Positions 41,320-50,279 of a stretch of DNA of 64,000 nucleotides are shown piece by piece; the stretch's first letter is position 1, and each line of letters begins with the position of its first letter. Below the pieces are notes generated by a model that saw nothing but the letters and a program-made list of their open reading frames with translations, had not been told where the DNA came from and ran no database searches. Origin of the DNA: Paenibacillus sp. sptzw28 (GTDB taxonomy: Bacteria; Bacillota; Bacilli; Paenibacillales; Paenibacillaceae). Location of the stretch: positions 5,189,501 to 5,253,500 of the forward strand of contig NZ_CP080545.1 in assembly GCF_019550795.1 (NCBI RefSeq). Reading direction: 5' to 3'. The translations under genes and the position numbers were made by a program.

Positions 41320-42629
41320 CAGAATTCACCTGCTTTCCATGTTGGCCCCGGGTCGATTTCGCCCGGCGGCTGCTGTAATTGAATGCCTTCCTGTCCCGCA
41401 CCATATCCGTCTTCAATGATGATGCTGCACTCCTCGCCGGTACTAACGCGCGTGGCGATCGCCTGCAGTCCTTCCTGCTCCAGCCACTGGCCGAATTCGT
41501 TCAGCGTCTCCAGATCCATCTGCTCGAGCTTATCGAGCAGGATGAACCCGCAATTCGGCTTAAGCTTCCGTACAATGGCCGTGGCAACCTTAAGCTGGTC
41601 GGAACCGCTCATGTTGCCCCAGCGCTGGCCGTTGTAGGTCAGTTCGCCATCTTCGACAGACAGGCCCGGTAGCGGAAGGCTCGCATTTGTCAGCAGGTCC
41701 GTTTTTTTCTGGCGAACGGCGTTGATCTCGGCCGTCAGCTGATCATATTGGATGCGGTATTCGCCAGCGTCGGATTCAGCCTTGTCCTTGTCCAGATTGG
41801 CCCGGACTTTTCGGTTGATTTCGTCGATCTGCCGAATGTTGGCCTGCAGCTCCTCCGTGGATTCGTCGATCAGGTCGAGCGCATCCTTCTGCGCGATTGC
41901 CAGGTCGTTCTGCAGCTGTCCGTACTTTTCCTGAGCGGCATTGAGCATAGCCGTCAGCCGGGCCACTTCACGACCTTGTTGATCAAATTCGGCCTGAATC
42001 TGGCCAACCCGCTGCCGCTTACGCTGGTTTTCACCATTTCGCGCAAGGATCTCTTGCTGCTGGTTGATGAGGTCTGATGCGGAAATCGGCTCCTTTGGAG
42101 CATCCGTATAGTAAAGTTGTTCCTTGGCGTACTTGGCTTTCTGATCCGCAATTTGGCCGATCGTATGCCGCCGGTTGTAAAACTCCTGTTCCTTAACCTC
42201 CAGTTCATGCAGCCTCTCACCAACGCCGATAATGCGCAGTAGAATGTTGGCCTTTTCCTTATTGGTAGCGTTCATGAACTTCGGCAGATCGATCGCCAAT
42301 TCTTCGACGAATCCGTCGAGCAGCTGCTGGCCGCCCTTCTGACCGTTTGGGTCGATGACTTTCAGGTCGCTGTTCTTCCCTTTACGCTCGACGATCAGGC
42401 CATTGGACAACACGATATGGAGATAGGGCGGAATCGCCGATCCTTCTCGTTCCGGCTGGGAAGGGCGGTACTTGTTGCCGCCCAATCCCCATGCGATGGA
42501 ATCCAGCACACTGGTCTTCCCTTGATTGTTCTTCCCTCCGACGATCGTCAGCCCGGATGCCGTCGGTTCGATTTTCACAGCCTTGACACGCTTTATATTT
42601 TCAATCTCCAACTTATTGATTTTGATCAT
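41319..42629 (-). CDS. SbcC/RecF-like AAA ATPase
   Basis: 436 residues from ATG 42629 (GGGAGGATATCC upstream; a longer frame to 42755 runs through the previous gene). N-terminal KINKLEIENIKRVKAVKIEP and Walker A GGKNNQGKTSVLDSI, a central coiled coil (about 180-320), and C-terminal signature NMSGSDQLKVATAIVRKL followed by Walker B GFILLDKLEQMD. The usual DE of Walker B is DK here. It resembles phage gp46-like/RecF-like recombination ATPases; no separate Mre11-like nuclease partner is seen in the window. Confidence 0.8.
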   Translation of the reverse strand: MIKINKLEIENIKRVKAVKIEPTASGLTIVGGKNNQGKTSVLDSIAWGLGGNKYRPSQPEREGSAIPPYLHIVLSNGLIVERKGKNSDLKVIDPNGQKGGQQLLDGFVEELAIDLPKFMNATNKEKANILLRIIGVGERLHELEVKEQEFYNRRHTIGQIADQKAKYAKEQLYYTDAPKEPISASDLINQQQEILARNGENQRKRQRVGQIQAEFDQQGREVARLTAMLNAAQEKYGQLQNDLAIAQKDALDLIDESTEELQANIRQIDEINRKVRANLDKDKAESDAGEYRIQYDQLTAEINAVRQKKTDLLTNASLPLPGLSVEDGELTYNGQRWGNMSGSDQLKVATAIVRKLKPNCGFILLDKLEQMDLETLNEFGQWLEQEGLQAIATRVSTGEECSIIIEDGYGAGQEGIQLQQPPGEIDPGPTWKAGEF

Positions 42630-42846
42630 GGATATCCTCCCGTTCAGGTAACTTGTAACGCCCACGCATAGCCTCATAGGCTGCGCTATGGAATTTTGTT
42701 TTTGCTTCGAACACTTGATTAGCAAGCGAGTTATATTTTGCAGCCTCTTGCACATTGCTACAGCGGATCGCCTTCAAACGAAGAGCGTTGATAATCATGG
42801 ATGACATTTCGCCGTCCATTTCGAAAGGGAATCGGTTTTTCAACAT
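42613..42846 (-). CDS. hypothetical protein
   Basis: 77 residues if started at ATG 42846; the frame is open to 42903 and the true start is uncertain. FPFEMDGEMSSMIINALRLKAIRCS, VQEAAKYNSLANQVFEAKTKF and a C-terminal EREDIHDQNQ. Helical, not recognised. Overlaps the SbcC-like gene start by 17 bases. Confidence 0.55.
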   Translation of the reverse strand: MLKNRFPFEMDGEMSSMIINALRLKAIRCSNVQEAAKYNSLANQVFEAKTKFHSAAYEAMRGRYKLPEREDIHDQNQ

Positions 42847-42869
42847 TTCATTGCCCACTTTCCAGCCGG

Positions 42870-43181
42870 TTATGATATAATGGCGGCAGAATCGTTTTCC
42901 CAAAACGTGAATATGCTTTTCAGCGAAAGCTTAGCGGCTCCTACCCCGTTAGGCTTTTTCAATGTTGCTATCTCTCCATTCAGCCAATCAATAGCGGCAG
43001 GCCTTACCTCTGCGTCGACCTTGTTCGGGTGACTGTGTATCCAATCCCGAATGTGCTCCAGGTTCTTGATGCGTTCCAGCACTTCCGCGCTGATCTCAGC
43101 CGGCTCACTCTCCAGCCGCTCCATACATACAGCGCACATGGCAGCAGACCGATGCTTATGTTTTCCGCAATCGCATTTCAT
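42870..43181 (-). CDS. hypothetical protein with N-terminal Cys/His zinc motif
   Basis: 103 residues, ATG 43181 with AAGGAGGTGAGAAGCA upstream. KCDCGKHKHRSAAMCAVCMERL has four Cys and two His suited to bind zinc. A helical part follows (VLERIKNLEHIRDWIHSHPNK). Not recognised. Its start overlaps the stop of the 53-residue gene (ATGA). Confidence 0.6.
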   Translation of the reverse strand: MKCDCGKHKHRSAAMCAVCMERLESEPAEISAEVLERIKNLEHIRDWIHSHPNKVDAEVRPAAIDWLNGEIATLKKPNGVGAAKLSLKSIFTFWENDSAAIIS

Positions 43182-43339
43182 TTGCTTCTCACCTCCTTAT
43201 CCGCCGGCCTAATTTTCTTCGGCGGCATGCTTGGTACAAAATCAGCACCATTCGGCAGCTGCTCACATACGCCGACAATGACGCCTTGTGCGTTTCGTTG
43301 AACCCATAACGGTTCTTGTTTCCACGGCTTCTTATTCAC
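43178..43339 (-). CDS. small hypothetical protein
   Basis: 53 residues from GTG 43339 with AAGGGGGTG upstream. KPWKQEPLWVQRNAQGVIVG, then EQLPNGADFVPSMPPKKIRP. A short beta-type protein. Coupled to its neighbours on both sides. Not recognised. Confidence 0.5.
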   Translation of the reverse strand: MNKKPWKQEPLWVQRNAQGVIVGVCEQLPNGADFVPSMPPKKIRPADKEVRSK

Positions 43340-43439
43340 GGTTGTTCACCCCCTTCAAGGCGGCTCGCTCAACCATCCCGGACACGAACCAGATGTTAAA
43401 CACAATCCAAACCGCGGCGCCGATCCACATGGTAGTCAT
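43332..43439 (-). CDS. 35-residue single-span membrane peptide
   Basis: ATG 43439 overlaps the upstream stop. TTMWIGAAVWIVFNIWFVSG is one membrane helix, then charged VERAALKGVNNRE. Small membrane peptides of this kind occur in phage early operons; function unknown. Confidence 0.45.
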   Translation of the reverse strand: MTTMWIGAAVWIVFNIWFVSGMVERAALKGVNNRE

Positions 43440-43684
43440 ATAAGCTTCGCTTCCAAATCGTCAATCTGCCGGCATAGGTCTTGCTCCCAGCCATAATCCT
43501 TTATGGTGTGAGCGTAAAACGCCAGTTCTTTGAGCGAATCAAGCTTTTGCATCAACTCAAGATTCTCACGAAGAAGCGGCATGATCAGTCTTAGCTCCGG
43601 GATACCCATTACCATAACTCCGTTAACAGTGCTCATTTGGGCAATTTTTGCAAGCTTACGATGGCATTCGTGAATGCCGATCAT
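43436..43684 (-). CDS. hypothetical protein
   Basis: 82 residues from ATG 43684 (AAGGAGGCTGACCCT upstream). All-helical: HECHRKLAKIAQMSTVNGVMV, ELRLIMPLLRENLELMQKL, and a C-terminal DLCRQIDDLEAKLI. Not recognised. Confidence 0.55.
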   Translation of the reverse strand: MIGIHECHRKLAKIAQMSTVNGVMVMGIPELRLIMPLLRENLELMQKLDSLKELAFYAHTIKDYGWEQDLCRQIDDLEAKLI

Positions 43685-43688
43685 AGGG

Positions 43689-43895
43689 TCAGCCTCCTTT
43701 TTGAGACTCCTTCCATCGGATGAAGTCTGCTTTATCAACCCGTTTTGAATTTCCAAAACTAAAGTTCGGGATGCCTCCCGCCTCGGCCTTGAGCTGAAAA
43801 TGCTCATAAACCCTGCGGCGGGAGACGCCTAGATAGTCCGCGATATGCTGCGCCGTAAGTATCTCAGGCAGATCGTCGAGCGCAAGTCCTTTCAC
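43689..43895 (-). CDS. excisionase-family helix-turn-helix protein
   Basis: 68 residues. LTAQHIADYLGVSRRRVYEHFQL then a wing GGIPNFSFGNSKRVDKADFIRW is the HTH_17/excisionase DNA-binding layout. It could be the phage excisionase or an early regulator. It is the second gene of the early (lytic) transcript, 25 bp after the Cro-like gene. Confidence 0.75.
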   Translation of the reverse strand: MKGLALDDLPEILTAQHIADYLGVSRRRVYEHFQLKAEAGGIPNFSFGNSKRVDKADFIRWKESQKGG

Positions 43896-43920
43896 GTTCC
43901 GCCACCTCCATTAGAATTCT

Positions 43921-44166
43921 TTAACTAATCCGGCGTTTTATCCGAAAAAATTCGGATTTTATACCGAAAAAAATATTTTTCGTTGGCAAGCCATAAACTT
44001 CTTGGACCTTAACCATAAAAGTCCTCGGCACCCGCGTCGAATCCTGCTCGTATTTCCAAAGCGTATCGCGGTGAATACCGAATAATTCTGCGGCTTGGAC
44101 GAGGTTGTAGCCGTTGTTTATCCGTGCTGCTTCAAGGGTTAACAGAACGTTTTCCCCGTTCTCCAT
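43921..44166 (-). CDS. Cro-like XRE regulator
   Basis: 81 residues from ATG 44166 (AGGGGGTGCGCAGCAG upstream; the frame to 44232 includes the operator). Helix-turn-helix in TLEAARINNGYNLVQAAELF and IHRDTLWKYEQDSTRVP. It is the first gene of the leftward lytic operon and is divergent from the repressor; operators lie in its promoter and one copy (43942-43955) in its own 3' end. Acts most likely as Cro. Confidence 0.75.
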   Translation of the reverse strand: MENGENVLLTLEAARINNGYNLVQAAELFGIHRDTLWKYEQDSTRVPRTFMVKVQEVYGLPTKNIFFGIKSEFFRIKRRIS

Positions 44167-44210
44167 CTGCTGCGCACCCCCTTCCCTCTCCTGGCGTAAC
44201 TCAATGGTAT

Positions 44211-44246
44211 CCGATATTTTTCGGATCGTCAACCGAAATTTTTCGG
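44211..44246 (-). promoter_or_regulatory. lytic promoter with paired operators
   Basis: CCGATATTTTTCGG at 44211-44224 and CCGAAATTTTTCGG at 44233-44246 are 14-bp near-palindromes. On the minus strand TTGACG (44227-44232) lies exactly between them, and a 17-bp spacer containing the first operator leads to TACCAT. A third site, CCGAAAAAATTCGG, is at 43942-43955. Bound repressor would cover both promoter boxes. Confidence 0.72.
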
Positions 44247-44363
44247 ATTTTTGTCTTTCTTTTTCGGTTTACATCGGATATAATAGCAATCGATAAGACT
44301 AACATACATATATAGTAAATTACTTAGCACATATGCTTTTAATTTGAAAAAGGAGCGTTTGAA

Positions 44364-44747
44364 ATGGAAAGAGGTAAACTCACTGAGTACGAGCTGGAGC
44401 TGAGGAAGAGTATCGGGAGAAATCTCAGAAGGTTATTAAAAGAGAACCGTATGACTCAAAAACAACTTAGCGAAGCTACGGACATACCGACTAGTACAAT
44501 CTCTGACTATCTAAACGCTAAGTCCTTAGCGGTGCCCGGGAATATTCAGAAAATGGCCATCGCTTTAAAAGTATCAAAAGAAAAAATCGATCCGAGCTTT
44601 GGAGGCAGTGAGGAGTCCGCCGCGATTGATTTGAAGATGCAGTTTTTCGAAGAGCTGGAGCGCGATCTAGGGATCGATCTTACCGATCCGAGCGTCCAGA
44701 AAGCGCTCAAGCGAGCTGCTAAAATCTTTTTCACTGATGAAGATTGA
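44364..44747 (+). CDS. phage repressor (CI-like, XRE family, no cleavage domain)
   Basis: 127 residues; ATG 44364 with AAAGGAGCGTTTGAA upstream. Helix-turn-helix about 15-70: LRRLLKENRMTQKQLSEATD, then IPTSTISDYLNAKS. C-terminal half is helical (KMQFFEELERDLGIDLTDPS) and lacks the S24/LexA-type Ser-Lys peptidase of CI proteins, so RecA-driven self-cleavage is not expected. It is divergent from the Cro-like gene and is the natural maintenance repressor. Confidence 0.8.
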   Translation: MERGKLTEYELELRKSIGRNLRRLLKENRMTQKQLSEATDIPTSTISDYLNAKSLAVPGNIQKMAIALKVSKEKIDPSFGGSEESAAIDLKMQFFEELERDLGIDLTDPSVQKALKRAAKIFFTDED

Positions 44748-44849
44748 TCGCACATCCATTAGTTTCTCAAGTACCTTCTCAGTGTACAAGCTTTTCTCAT
44801 CTGCGATCGCCGCATCTACTCTATCAACGATGGTTGTGCGCTCTCTCAA
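44667..44849 (-). CDS. small protein antisense to the repressor 3' end, candidate antirepressor
   Basis: 60 residues from TTG 44849, with AGGGGGC about 8 bp upstream. TTIVDRVDAAIADEKSLYTE, KVLEKLMDVRSIFISEKDF, then LERFLDARIGKIDP. Good helical protein-like composition. Its last 81 bases run antisense to the repressor coding end. A LexA-like box and a -10 lie just upstream. Function is not recognised; a role in prophage induction is inference. It could also be a shadow frame, since both strands are open here. Confidence 0.4.
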   Translation of the reverse strand: MRERTTIVDRVDAAIADEKSLYTEKVLEKLMDVRSIFISEKDFSSSLERFLDARIGKIDP

Positions 44850-44881
44850 AATTAATGCCCCCTGTTCGATACTGGAATTTC

Positions 44882-44919
44882 ATTCTATCACACATGGCCA
44901 AAAAACAGAACACCCGTTC
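44882..44919 (-). promoter_or_regulatory. candidate SOS (LexA) box and -10
   Basis: GAACACCCGTTC at 44908-44919 fits the Bacillus LexA pattern GAAC-N4-GTTC, with one mismatch to the preferred inner bases. On the minus strand a TAGAAT at 44882-44887 is placed so that the box overlaps the -35 position. Target would be the TTG-started gene at 44849. Confidence 0.45.
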
Positions 44920-45021
44920 TCATAAATTTATACAATGCGTCATATTGTATCGTTTACATATGCGTCAACTCTATCCATTTATCCAAGTAAATACAATGTA
45001 AAATCTGGAAAGGAGTACGGC

Positions 45022-45057
45022 ATGACATGGCCCTCCGTATGGGGAGGAGCCTTTTGA
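45022..45057 (+). CDS. possible 11-residue leader peptide
   Basis: ATG 45022 is 6 bp after AAAGGAG and encodes MTWPSVWGGAF, then TGA. That TGA overlaps a TTG (45054) of the following XRE gene, whose own GGGGAGGAG lies inside the leader. This would couple translation. Alternatively the XRE protein starts at ATG 45027 and the leader is accidental. Confidence 0.3.
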   Translation: MTWPSVWGGAF

Positions 45058-45293
45058 GATTGAGAATTAAGGAGTATAACACAGCTCGTCCCCTGAAGGA
45101 CCATATAACGCAAAGGAAGATTGCAAAAGAGTTAGGCGTATCTGAATCTTTCATTGCGATGGTCGCTAACAACGAACGGGAACTCTCATATGAACGAGCT
45201 GCAAACGTTGCTCTACTCCTTGGGTGCGACATGAAAGACTTACATGAATGGCATGAAGTACCTACTTCTAAATCGTCGAAAAGGCCAGAGTAG
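45027..45293 (+). CDS. XRE-type small regulator
   Basis: 88 residues from ATG 45027; TTG starts at 45054 or 45060, behind GGGGAGGAG, would give 77-79 residues and fit family length better. Helix-turn-helix: DHITQRKIAKELGVSESFIAM, with VANNERELSYERAANVALLLG. A Cro/C1-like protein between repressor and integrase; may control integrase or excision. Followed by a clear terminator. Confidence 0.72.
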   Translation: MALRMGRSLLRLRIKEYNTARPLKDHITQRKIAKELGVSESFIAMVANNERELSYERAANVALLLGCDMKDLHEWHEVPTSKSSKRPE

Positions 45294-45319
45294 CATTTAG
45301 CTGCTCACCCCTCCGAGGG

Positions 45320-45344
45320 AACTTCACGTATAGGTGAAGTTTTT
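45320..45344 (+). terminator. terminator before integrase
   Basis: AACTTCAC - GTATAG - GTGAAGTT with TTTTT after it: perfect 8-bp stem. Confidence 0.85.
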
Positions 45345-45423
45345 AGCCATGTATTGCTTATTATCGGGTAAAATATCCCAAAAATGAAGAGGTAATATAT
45401 TACATTTGAGAGAGGTGATATCC

Positions 45424-46656
45424 TTGAAAGGGCATTTCTATAAGCCGCATTGTAAGTGCGTGGATTCTAACGGAAAAAGCAAGAAAACAAAAAAATGCTC
45501 CTGCGGTGCATCCTGGTCCTACATTCTGGACGTTGGAGTGAATCCGGCTACAGGAACCCGGAAACAGAAAAAGAAGGGTGGGTTCGCCACCAAAGGAGAG
45601 GCCCAGGAAGCCGCTGCCCTTCTTGTCGCTGAGTTGGCCCAAGGATTGCACATTGAAGAGAAAAGCACCACGTTCGAGGCATTCTCTGAGGAATGGCTTA
45701 TGCTCTACAGCGGCACTGGCAAGGTTAAGGTTAGCACATTGAGAGTAAGGCGCCATGAGCTAGACAAGCTTATGCCGTTCTTCGCTAAACTCAAAATGAA
45801 AGATGTAACAAAGCAGCAATACCAAACTGCTCTCAATAAGTTAAAAGCTAAAGGCTTTGCCGATAATACGCTCGACGGCATACACCGGACCGGTCGAATG
45901 GTATTCAAGAAAGCACTGGAGCTGGACGTTATTAAAACCGACCCGACCGCTTTCGCCTACGTGCCAAAGGTACAGAAGACGGTCGAGCAGATCGAGCAGG
46001 CCGAGGCCGTCGTTAAGTATTTAGAAAAGGAAGAGCTTGCACTATTCCTTCGAACGGCTAAAGATGAGGGACGGGATCGGGATTACGCTATATTTATGAC
46101 GCTGGCGTATACTGGTATGCGGGCCGGGGAACTGTGTGCCCTCAAATGGAAAGATGTCGATTTCGAAGAGCACTCCATAACCATAAGTAAAACGTACTAC
46201 AATCCAACGAATAACATCCGATCGTACCAAATACTGACGCCAAAGACGGCCAGTGCTAACCGGAGCATCGAAGTGGACGTGGCGGTTATCCGAGAGCTGG
46301 AGAAGCTTAGACAAGCTCAGGAACGTCTTAAATACGGCAAGAGCAATTACCACGATAAAGACTTTGTATTCGCTAAGACGGGAAACAGCGCCGGCTATCC
46401 TGAGTATATCAAGATCATCGAGAACAGAATGCGAAGGCTGCTGCAGCTCGCCGGGCTCAATCCGAGTTTAACACCTCACTCGTTGCGACATACGCATACT
46501 TCGCTCTTGGCTGAGGCTGGCGTCGAGCTGCACGATATCATGGACCGGCTCGGACATAAAGACGACGATACTACCCGAAACATTTACATGCACGTCACCA
46601 AAACCAAAAAGAAAGAAGCCGTTCAAAAATTCAGCGAACTAATGAATAGCTTCTAA
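45424..46656 (+). CDS. int: tyrosine site-specific integrase
   Basis: 410 residues from TTG 45424 (GAGAGGTGAT upstream). The N-terminal arm-binding domain has a CxC...CxC pair (Cys10, 12, 25, 27), a zinc-type variant common in Gram-positive integrases. SAM-like core-binding domain about 82-180. Catalytic residues: Arg233 (TGMRAGELCALKW), His352 and Arg355 (HSLRH), His378 (LGHKD), Tyr388 (NIYMHV). It inserts the phage at the groEL end. It runs toward attR, 73 bp from the core, with arm-type repeats directly after its stop. Confidence 0.95.
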   Translation: MKGHFYKPHCKCVDSNGKSKKTKKCSCGASWSYILDVGVNPATGTRKQKKKGGFATKGEAQEAAALLVAELAQGLHIEEKSTTFEAFSEEWLMLYSGTGKVKVSTLRVRRHELDKLMPFFAKLKMKDVTKQQYQTALNKLKAKGFADNTLDGIHRTGRMVFKKALELDVIKTDPTAFAYVPKVQKTVEQIEQAEAVVKYLEKEELALFLRTAKDEGRDRDYAIFMTLAYTGMRAGELCALKWKDVDFEEHSITISKTYYNPTNNIRSYQILTPKTASANRSIEVDVAVIRELEKLRQAQERLKYGKSNYHDKDFVFAKTGNSAGYPEYIKIIENRMRRLLQLAGLNPSLTPHSLRHTHTSLLAEAGVELHDIMDRLGHKDDDTTRNIYMHVTKTKKKEAVQKFSELMNSF

Positions 46657-46657
46657 T

Positions 46658-46675
46658 GTTACCCCAATGTTACCC
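46658..46675. promoter_or_regulatory. right-end integrase arm-type sites (candidate)
   Basis: GTTACCC at 46658 and 46669, 11 bp apart, in the same spacing as the pair near attL. Located between the integrase stop and the core. Confidence 0.55.
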
Positions 46676-46693
46676 GTAGTGGTTCATACAAAG

Positions 46694-46722
46694 AAAAAAC
46701 CCCTTATAATCAAGGGGTTTTC
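46694..46722. terminator. phage-supplied terminator between int and groEL
   Basis: AAAACCCCTT/AAGGGGTTTT hairpin with A- and T-runs on both sides, able to end both the integrase and the groEL transcripts. It replaces the displaced host hairpin at 3915-3949. Confidence 0.85.
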
Positions 46723-46729
46723 GTCTCTC

Positions 46730-48373
<1,644 letters not shown>

Positions 48374-48463
48374 TTACCTCCTAATAATATGGTTCCAGGC
48401 AAGCGCAATATTGCCTCTGCATAAGTACGTGAAGCCATTTATATTCCAGTCAAAGCCCGAAGC

Positions 48464-48745
48464 TTATCCCAAGATGGCGTGGATGTCGCTTTCTTTCATA
48501 ATCAAAAGCTCTCTGCCTTCATATTTAACTTCCGTGCCGGCATATTTGGAGAAAAGGACACGGTCGCCTTCCTTCACTTCAAGAGCAATGCGTACGCCAT
48601 CCTTCAGCGAACCGCTGCCTACTGCGACAACTTTGCCTTCTTGCGGCTTCTCTTTCGCGGTATCCGGCAGCAAAATGCCGCTAGCGGTCGTTTCTTCTTT
48701 CGCGATCGGTTCGATCAATACGCGTTCACCCAAAGGTCTGATCAT
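48464..48745 (-). CDS. groES: co-chaperonin GroES
   Basis: 93 residues. [36 protein letters not shown] (in its usual order), [11 protein letters not shown], and [20 protein letters not shown] are diagnostic. Caps the GroEL ring. First gene of the operon, 96 bp before groEL; controlled by the CIRCE element upstream. Confidence 0.99.
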   Translation of the reverse strand: MIRPLGERVLIEPIAKEETTASGILLPDTAKEKPQEGKVVAVGSGSLKDGVRIALEVKEGDRVLFSKYAGTEVKYEGRELLIMKESDIHAILG

Positions 48746-48785
48746 GAAAATAGCCTCCTTTTGATTTTGTTGCTGAATATTTTTA

Positions 48786-48853
48786 TTAGCACTCGCAACT
48801 GTTAAGTGCTAATAACCATTTTTAATAATACCGATTTTGATTCCGGATTTCAA
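48786..48853 (-). promoter_or_regulatory. groESL promoter with CIRCE element
   Basis: TTAGCACTC - 9 bp - AAGTGCTAA at 48786-48812 is the HrcA-binding CIRCE inverted repeat with one changed base. Just upstream on the minus strand TTGAAA (48848-48853) and TATTAT (48825-48830) with a 17-bp spacer form a SigA-type promoter. Confidence 0.9.
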
Positions 48854-48921
48854 GTGCCTATCCGATAATTTGCGTGAATTTTACAGTTTGCCTCCGCTCT
48901 CATCTCAATAGTGACCCGGTC

Positions 48922-48950
48922 AAAAAAAAGAGCCGGCCGACGGCCGACTT
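48922..48950 (-). terminator. terminator after tatC
   Basis: GC-rich hairpin of GTCGGCCG/CGGCCGGC followed by TTTTTTTT on the minus strand. Confidence 0.75.
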
Positions 48951-48956
48951 CAGTTG

Positions 48957-49739
48957 CTATGTTTCATATTGTTCTTCAAATGCCCGGTCCGCCTCCAGCT
49001 GTTTTCTGTAGACGACGCTCGAGAGGATAACGCTAATCTCGTAAAGCAAAATAAGCGGCAGCGCAACAAGCGAATCTGAGATGAAATCCGGCGGCGTTAC
49101 GACAATACCGATAAAAATAAGTATAAAATAGGCTAAACGCCTCATCTTGCGCAGCCGTTTCGGTGTCAAAATGCGCAGTTTAGTCAGAAACATGATGACT
49201 AAAGGCAGCTCAAAAAGCAGCGAAATGGGGAGCAAAATGTTATACATAAACGAAAAATATTGCGTGATGCCATAGGTTTCTTTAAGGTTCAAATGCTTGG
49301 CGACGTCCGTCGTAAATTTAAAAGCCATCGGGAATACGACAAAATACGAAAACGACAAGCCAATCAGAAACAGGATAAGCGCAAACGGTACGAACAGAAG
49401 CGCTGCGCGCTGTTCCTTAATGCGCAAAGCCGGCTTCACAAACGCCCATACCTGGTAGAAAGCAAAGGGCAGCACAAGCACAAGCGAGATGACGAGCGCA
49501 AACTTCATATACATCCCAATGCCGTCCCACAGAGAGAATGCATTAAGCTCCATACCGTTTACCGGCTCTTGACTCATCAAATAATTATAGGCGGGATCTG
49601 CGAGCAGAAGCCCGATAATCATACCCAGCACCAGAACAAGTATTGTGTAGATGAGTCTGCGGCGAAGCTCGCCGATATGTTCAAACAGCGTCATCAGCTG
49701 CTCTTTGCCGGAAGGGTTCTGTGTTTCGGATTCGGTCAC
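48957..49739 (-). CDS. tatC: Sec-independent translocase TatC
   Basis: 260 residues with six membrane spans. HIGELRRRLIY at the N-terminus, FVKPALRIKEQR (the conserved F..P.L...E loop), FPMAFKF and VVTPPDFISD are TatC signatures. It recognises twin-arginine signal peptides and works with TatA, encoded directly upstream. It follows tatA on the same strand. Confidence 0.97.
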   Translation of the reverse strand: MTESETQNPSGKEQLMTLFEHIGELRRRLIYTILVLVLGMIIGLLLADPAYNYLMSQEPVNGMELNAFSLWDGIGMYMKFALVISLVLVLPFAFYQVWAFVKPALRIKEQRAALLFVPFALILFLIGLSFSYFVVFPMAFKFTTDVAKHLNLKETYGITQYFSFMYNILLPISLLFELPLVIMFLTKLRILTPKRLRKMRRLAYFILIFIGIVVTPPDFISDSLVALPLILLYEISVILSSVVYRKQLEADRAFEEQYET

Positions 49740-49792
49740 CGCCCACCCACCTCTCTTTCTTCAATACGCGCGCCTCAATAACTTCTCCCTCA

Positions 49793-49829
49793 CAAAAAAA
49801 GCGAGCCCCGATTACTCAGGGAGTCGCTT
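49793..49829 (-). terminator. hairpin at the tatA/tatC junction
   Basis: AGCGACTCCC and GGGGCTCGCT form a stem that includes the tatA stop region and is followed by TTTTTTT on the minus strand. It may lower tatC expression relative to tatA. Confidence 0.65.
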
Positions 49830-50048
49830 ATTGTCCGCCTGTTCGTCGGTTTTGCTTTTCAGCTCAGTCCGGCTTACTTCTTTGCGGTCTTGATTCTCAT
49901 CGTCCATGAGGTCTCTTGCACCGGCCTTGAACTCTCGCAGTGTTCTGCCGAACGCCCGGCCGAGTTCGGGAAGCTTGTTCGGGCCAAAAAGCAGCAGGGC
50001 GACAAGTACAAGCAGGATAAATCCCGTTACGCCAATCCCGTTAAACAT
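49812..50048 (-). CDS. tatA: twin-arginine translocase subunit TatA
   Basis: 78 residues. One N-terminal span (GVTGFILLVLVALLLFGPNKLPELGRAFG, where FGPNKLPELGRA is the family motif), an amphipathic helix, and a charged tail. Oligomers form the transport pore with TatC. TatAd/TatAy type cannot be told. Preceded by the intergenic repeat array. Confidence 0.95.
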   Translation of the reverse strand: MFNGIGVTGFILLVLVALLLFGPNKLPELGRAFGRTLREFKAGARDLMDDENQDRKEVSRTELKSKTDEQADNKRLPE

Positions 50049-50064
50049 GTTGTTAACCTCCTAA

Positions 50065-50250
50065 GAGTTTTACGAAGTAAAACTCACTTCGTAAGCATAA
50101 ACTTGAGTTTTACGAAGTAAAACTCACTTCGTAAGCGTAAACTTGGTTTTACGAAGTAAAACTCACTTCGTAAGCGTAAACTTGAGTTTTACGAAGTAAA
50201 ACTCACTTTCCATAAAGTTTTGAGAAGCGAGACCCGCTTCGCGATATTGT
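50065..50250. repeat. 40-bp tandem hairpin repeat array (3.6 copies plus a degenerate one)
   Basis: Units start at 50065, 50105, 50145 (39 bp) and 50184. Each begins with GAGTTTTAC-GAA-GTAAAACTC, a perfect 9-bp hairpin, followed by ACTTCGTAAGC(A/G)TAAACTT. A worn fifth copy is at about 50216-50245. The core AAAACTC.CTTCG.AAGCATA is shared with the 69-bp array at 62349. There are no spacers. Confidence 0.85.
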
Positions 50251-50279
50251 AATGAAGGTAATCGTTCATACTCCGGCTT

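Noticed and set aside
50065..50210. Possible CRISPR array
   Set aside because: The 40-bp units are directly adjacent with no unique spacers and no cas genes nearby.
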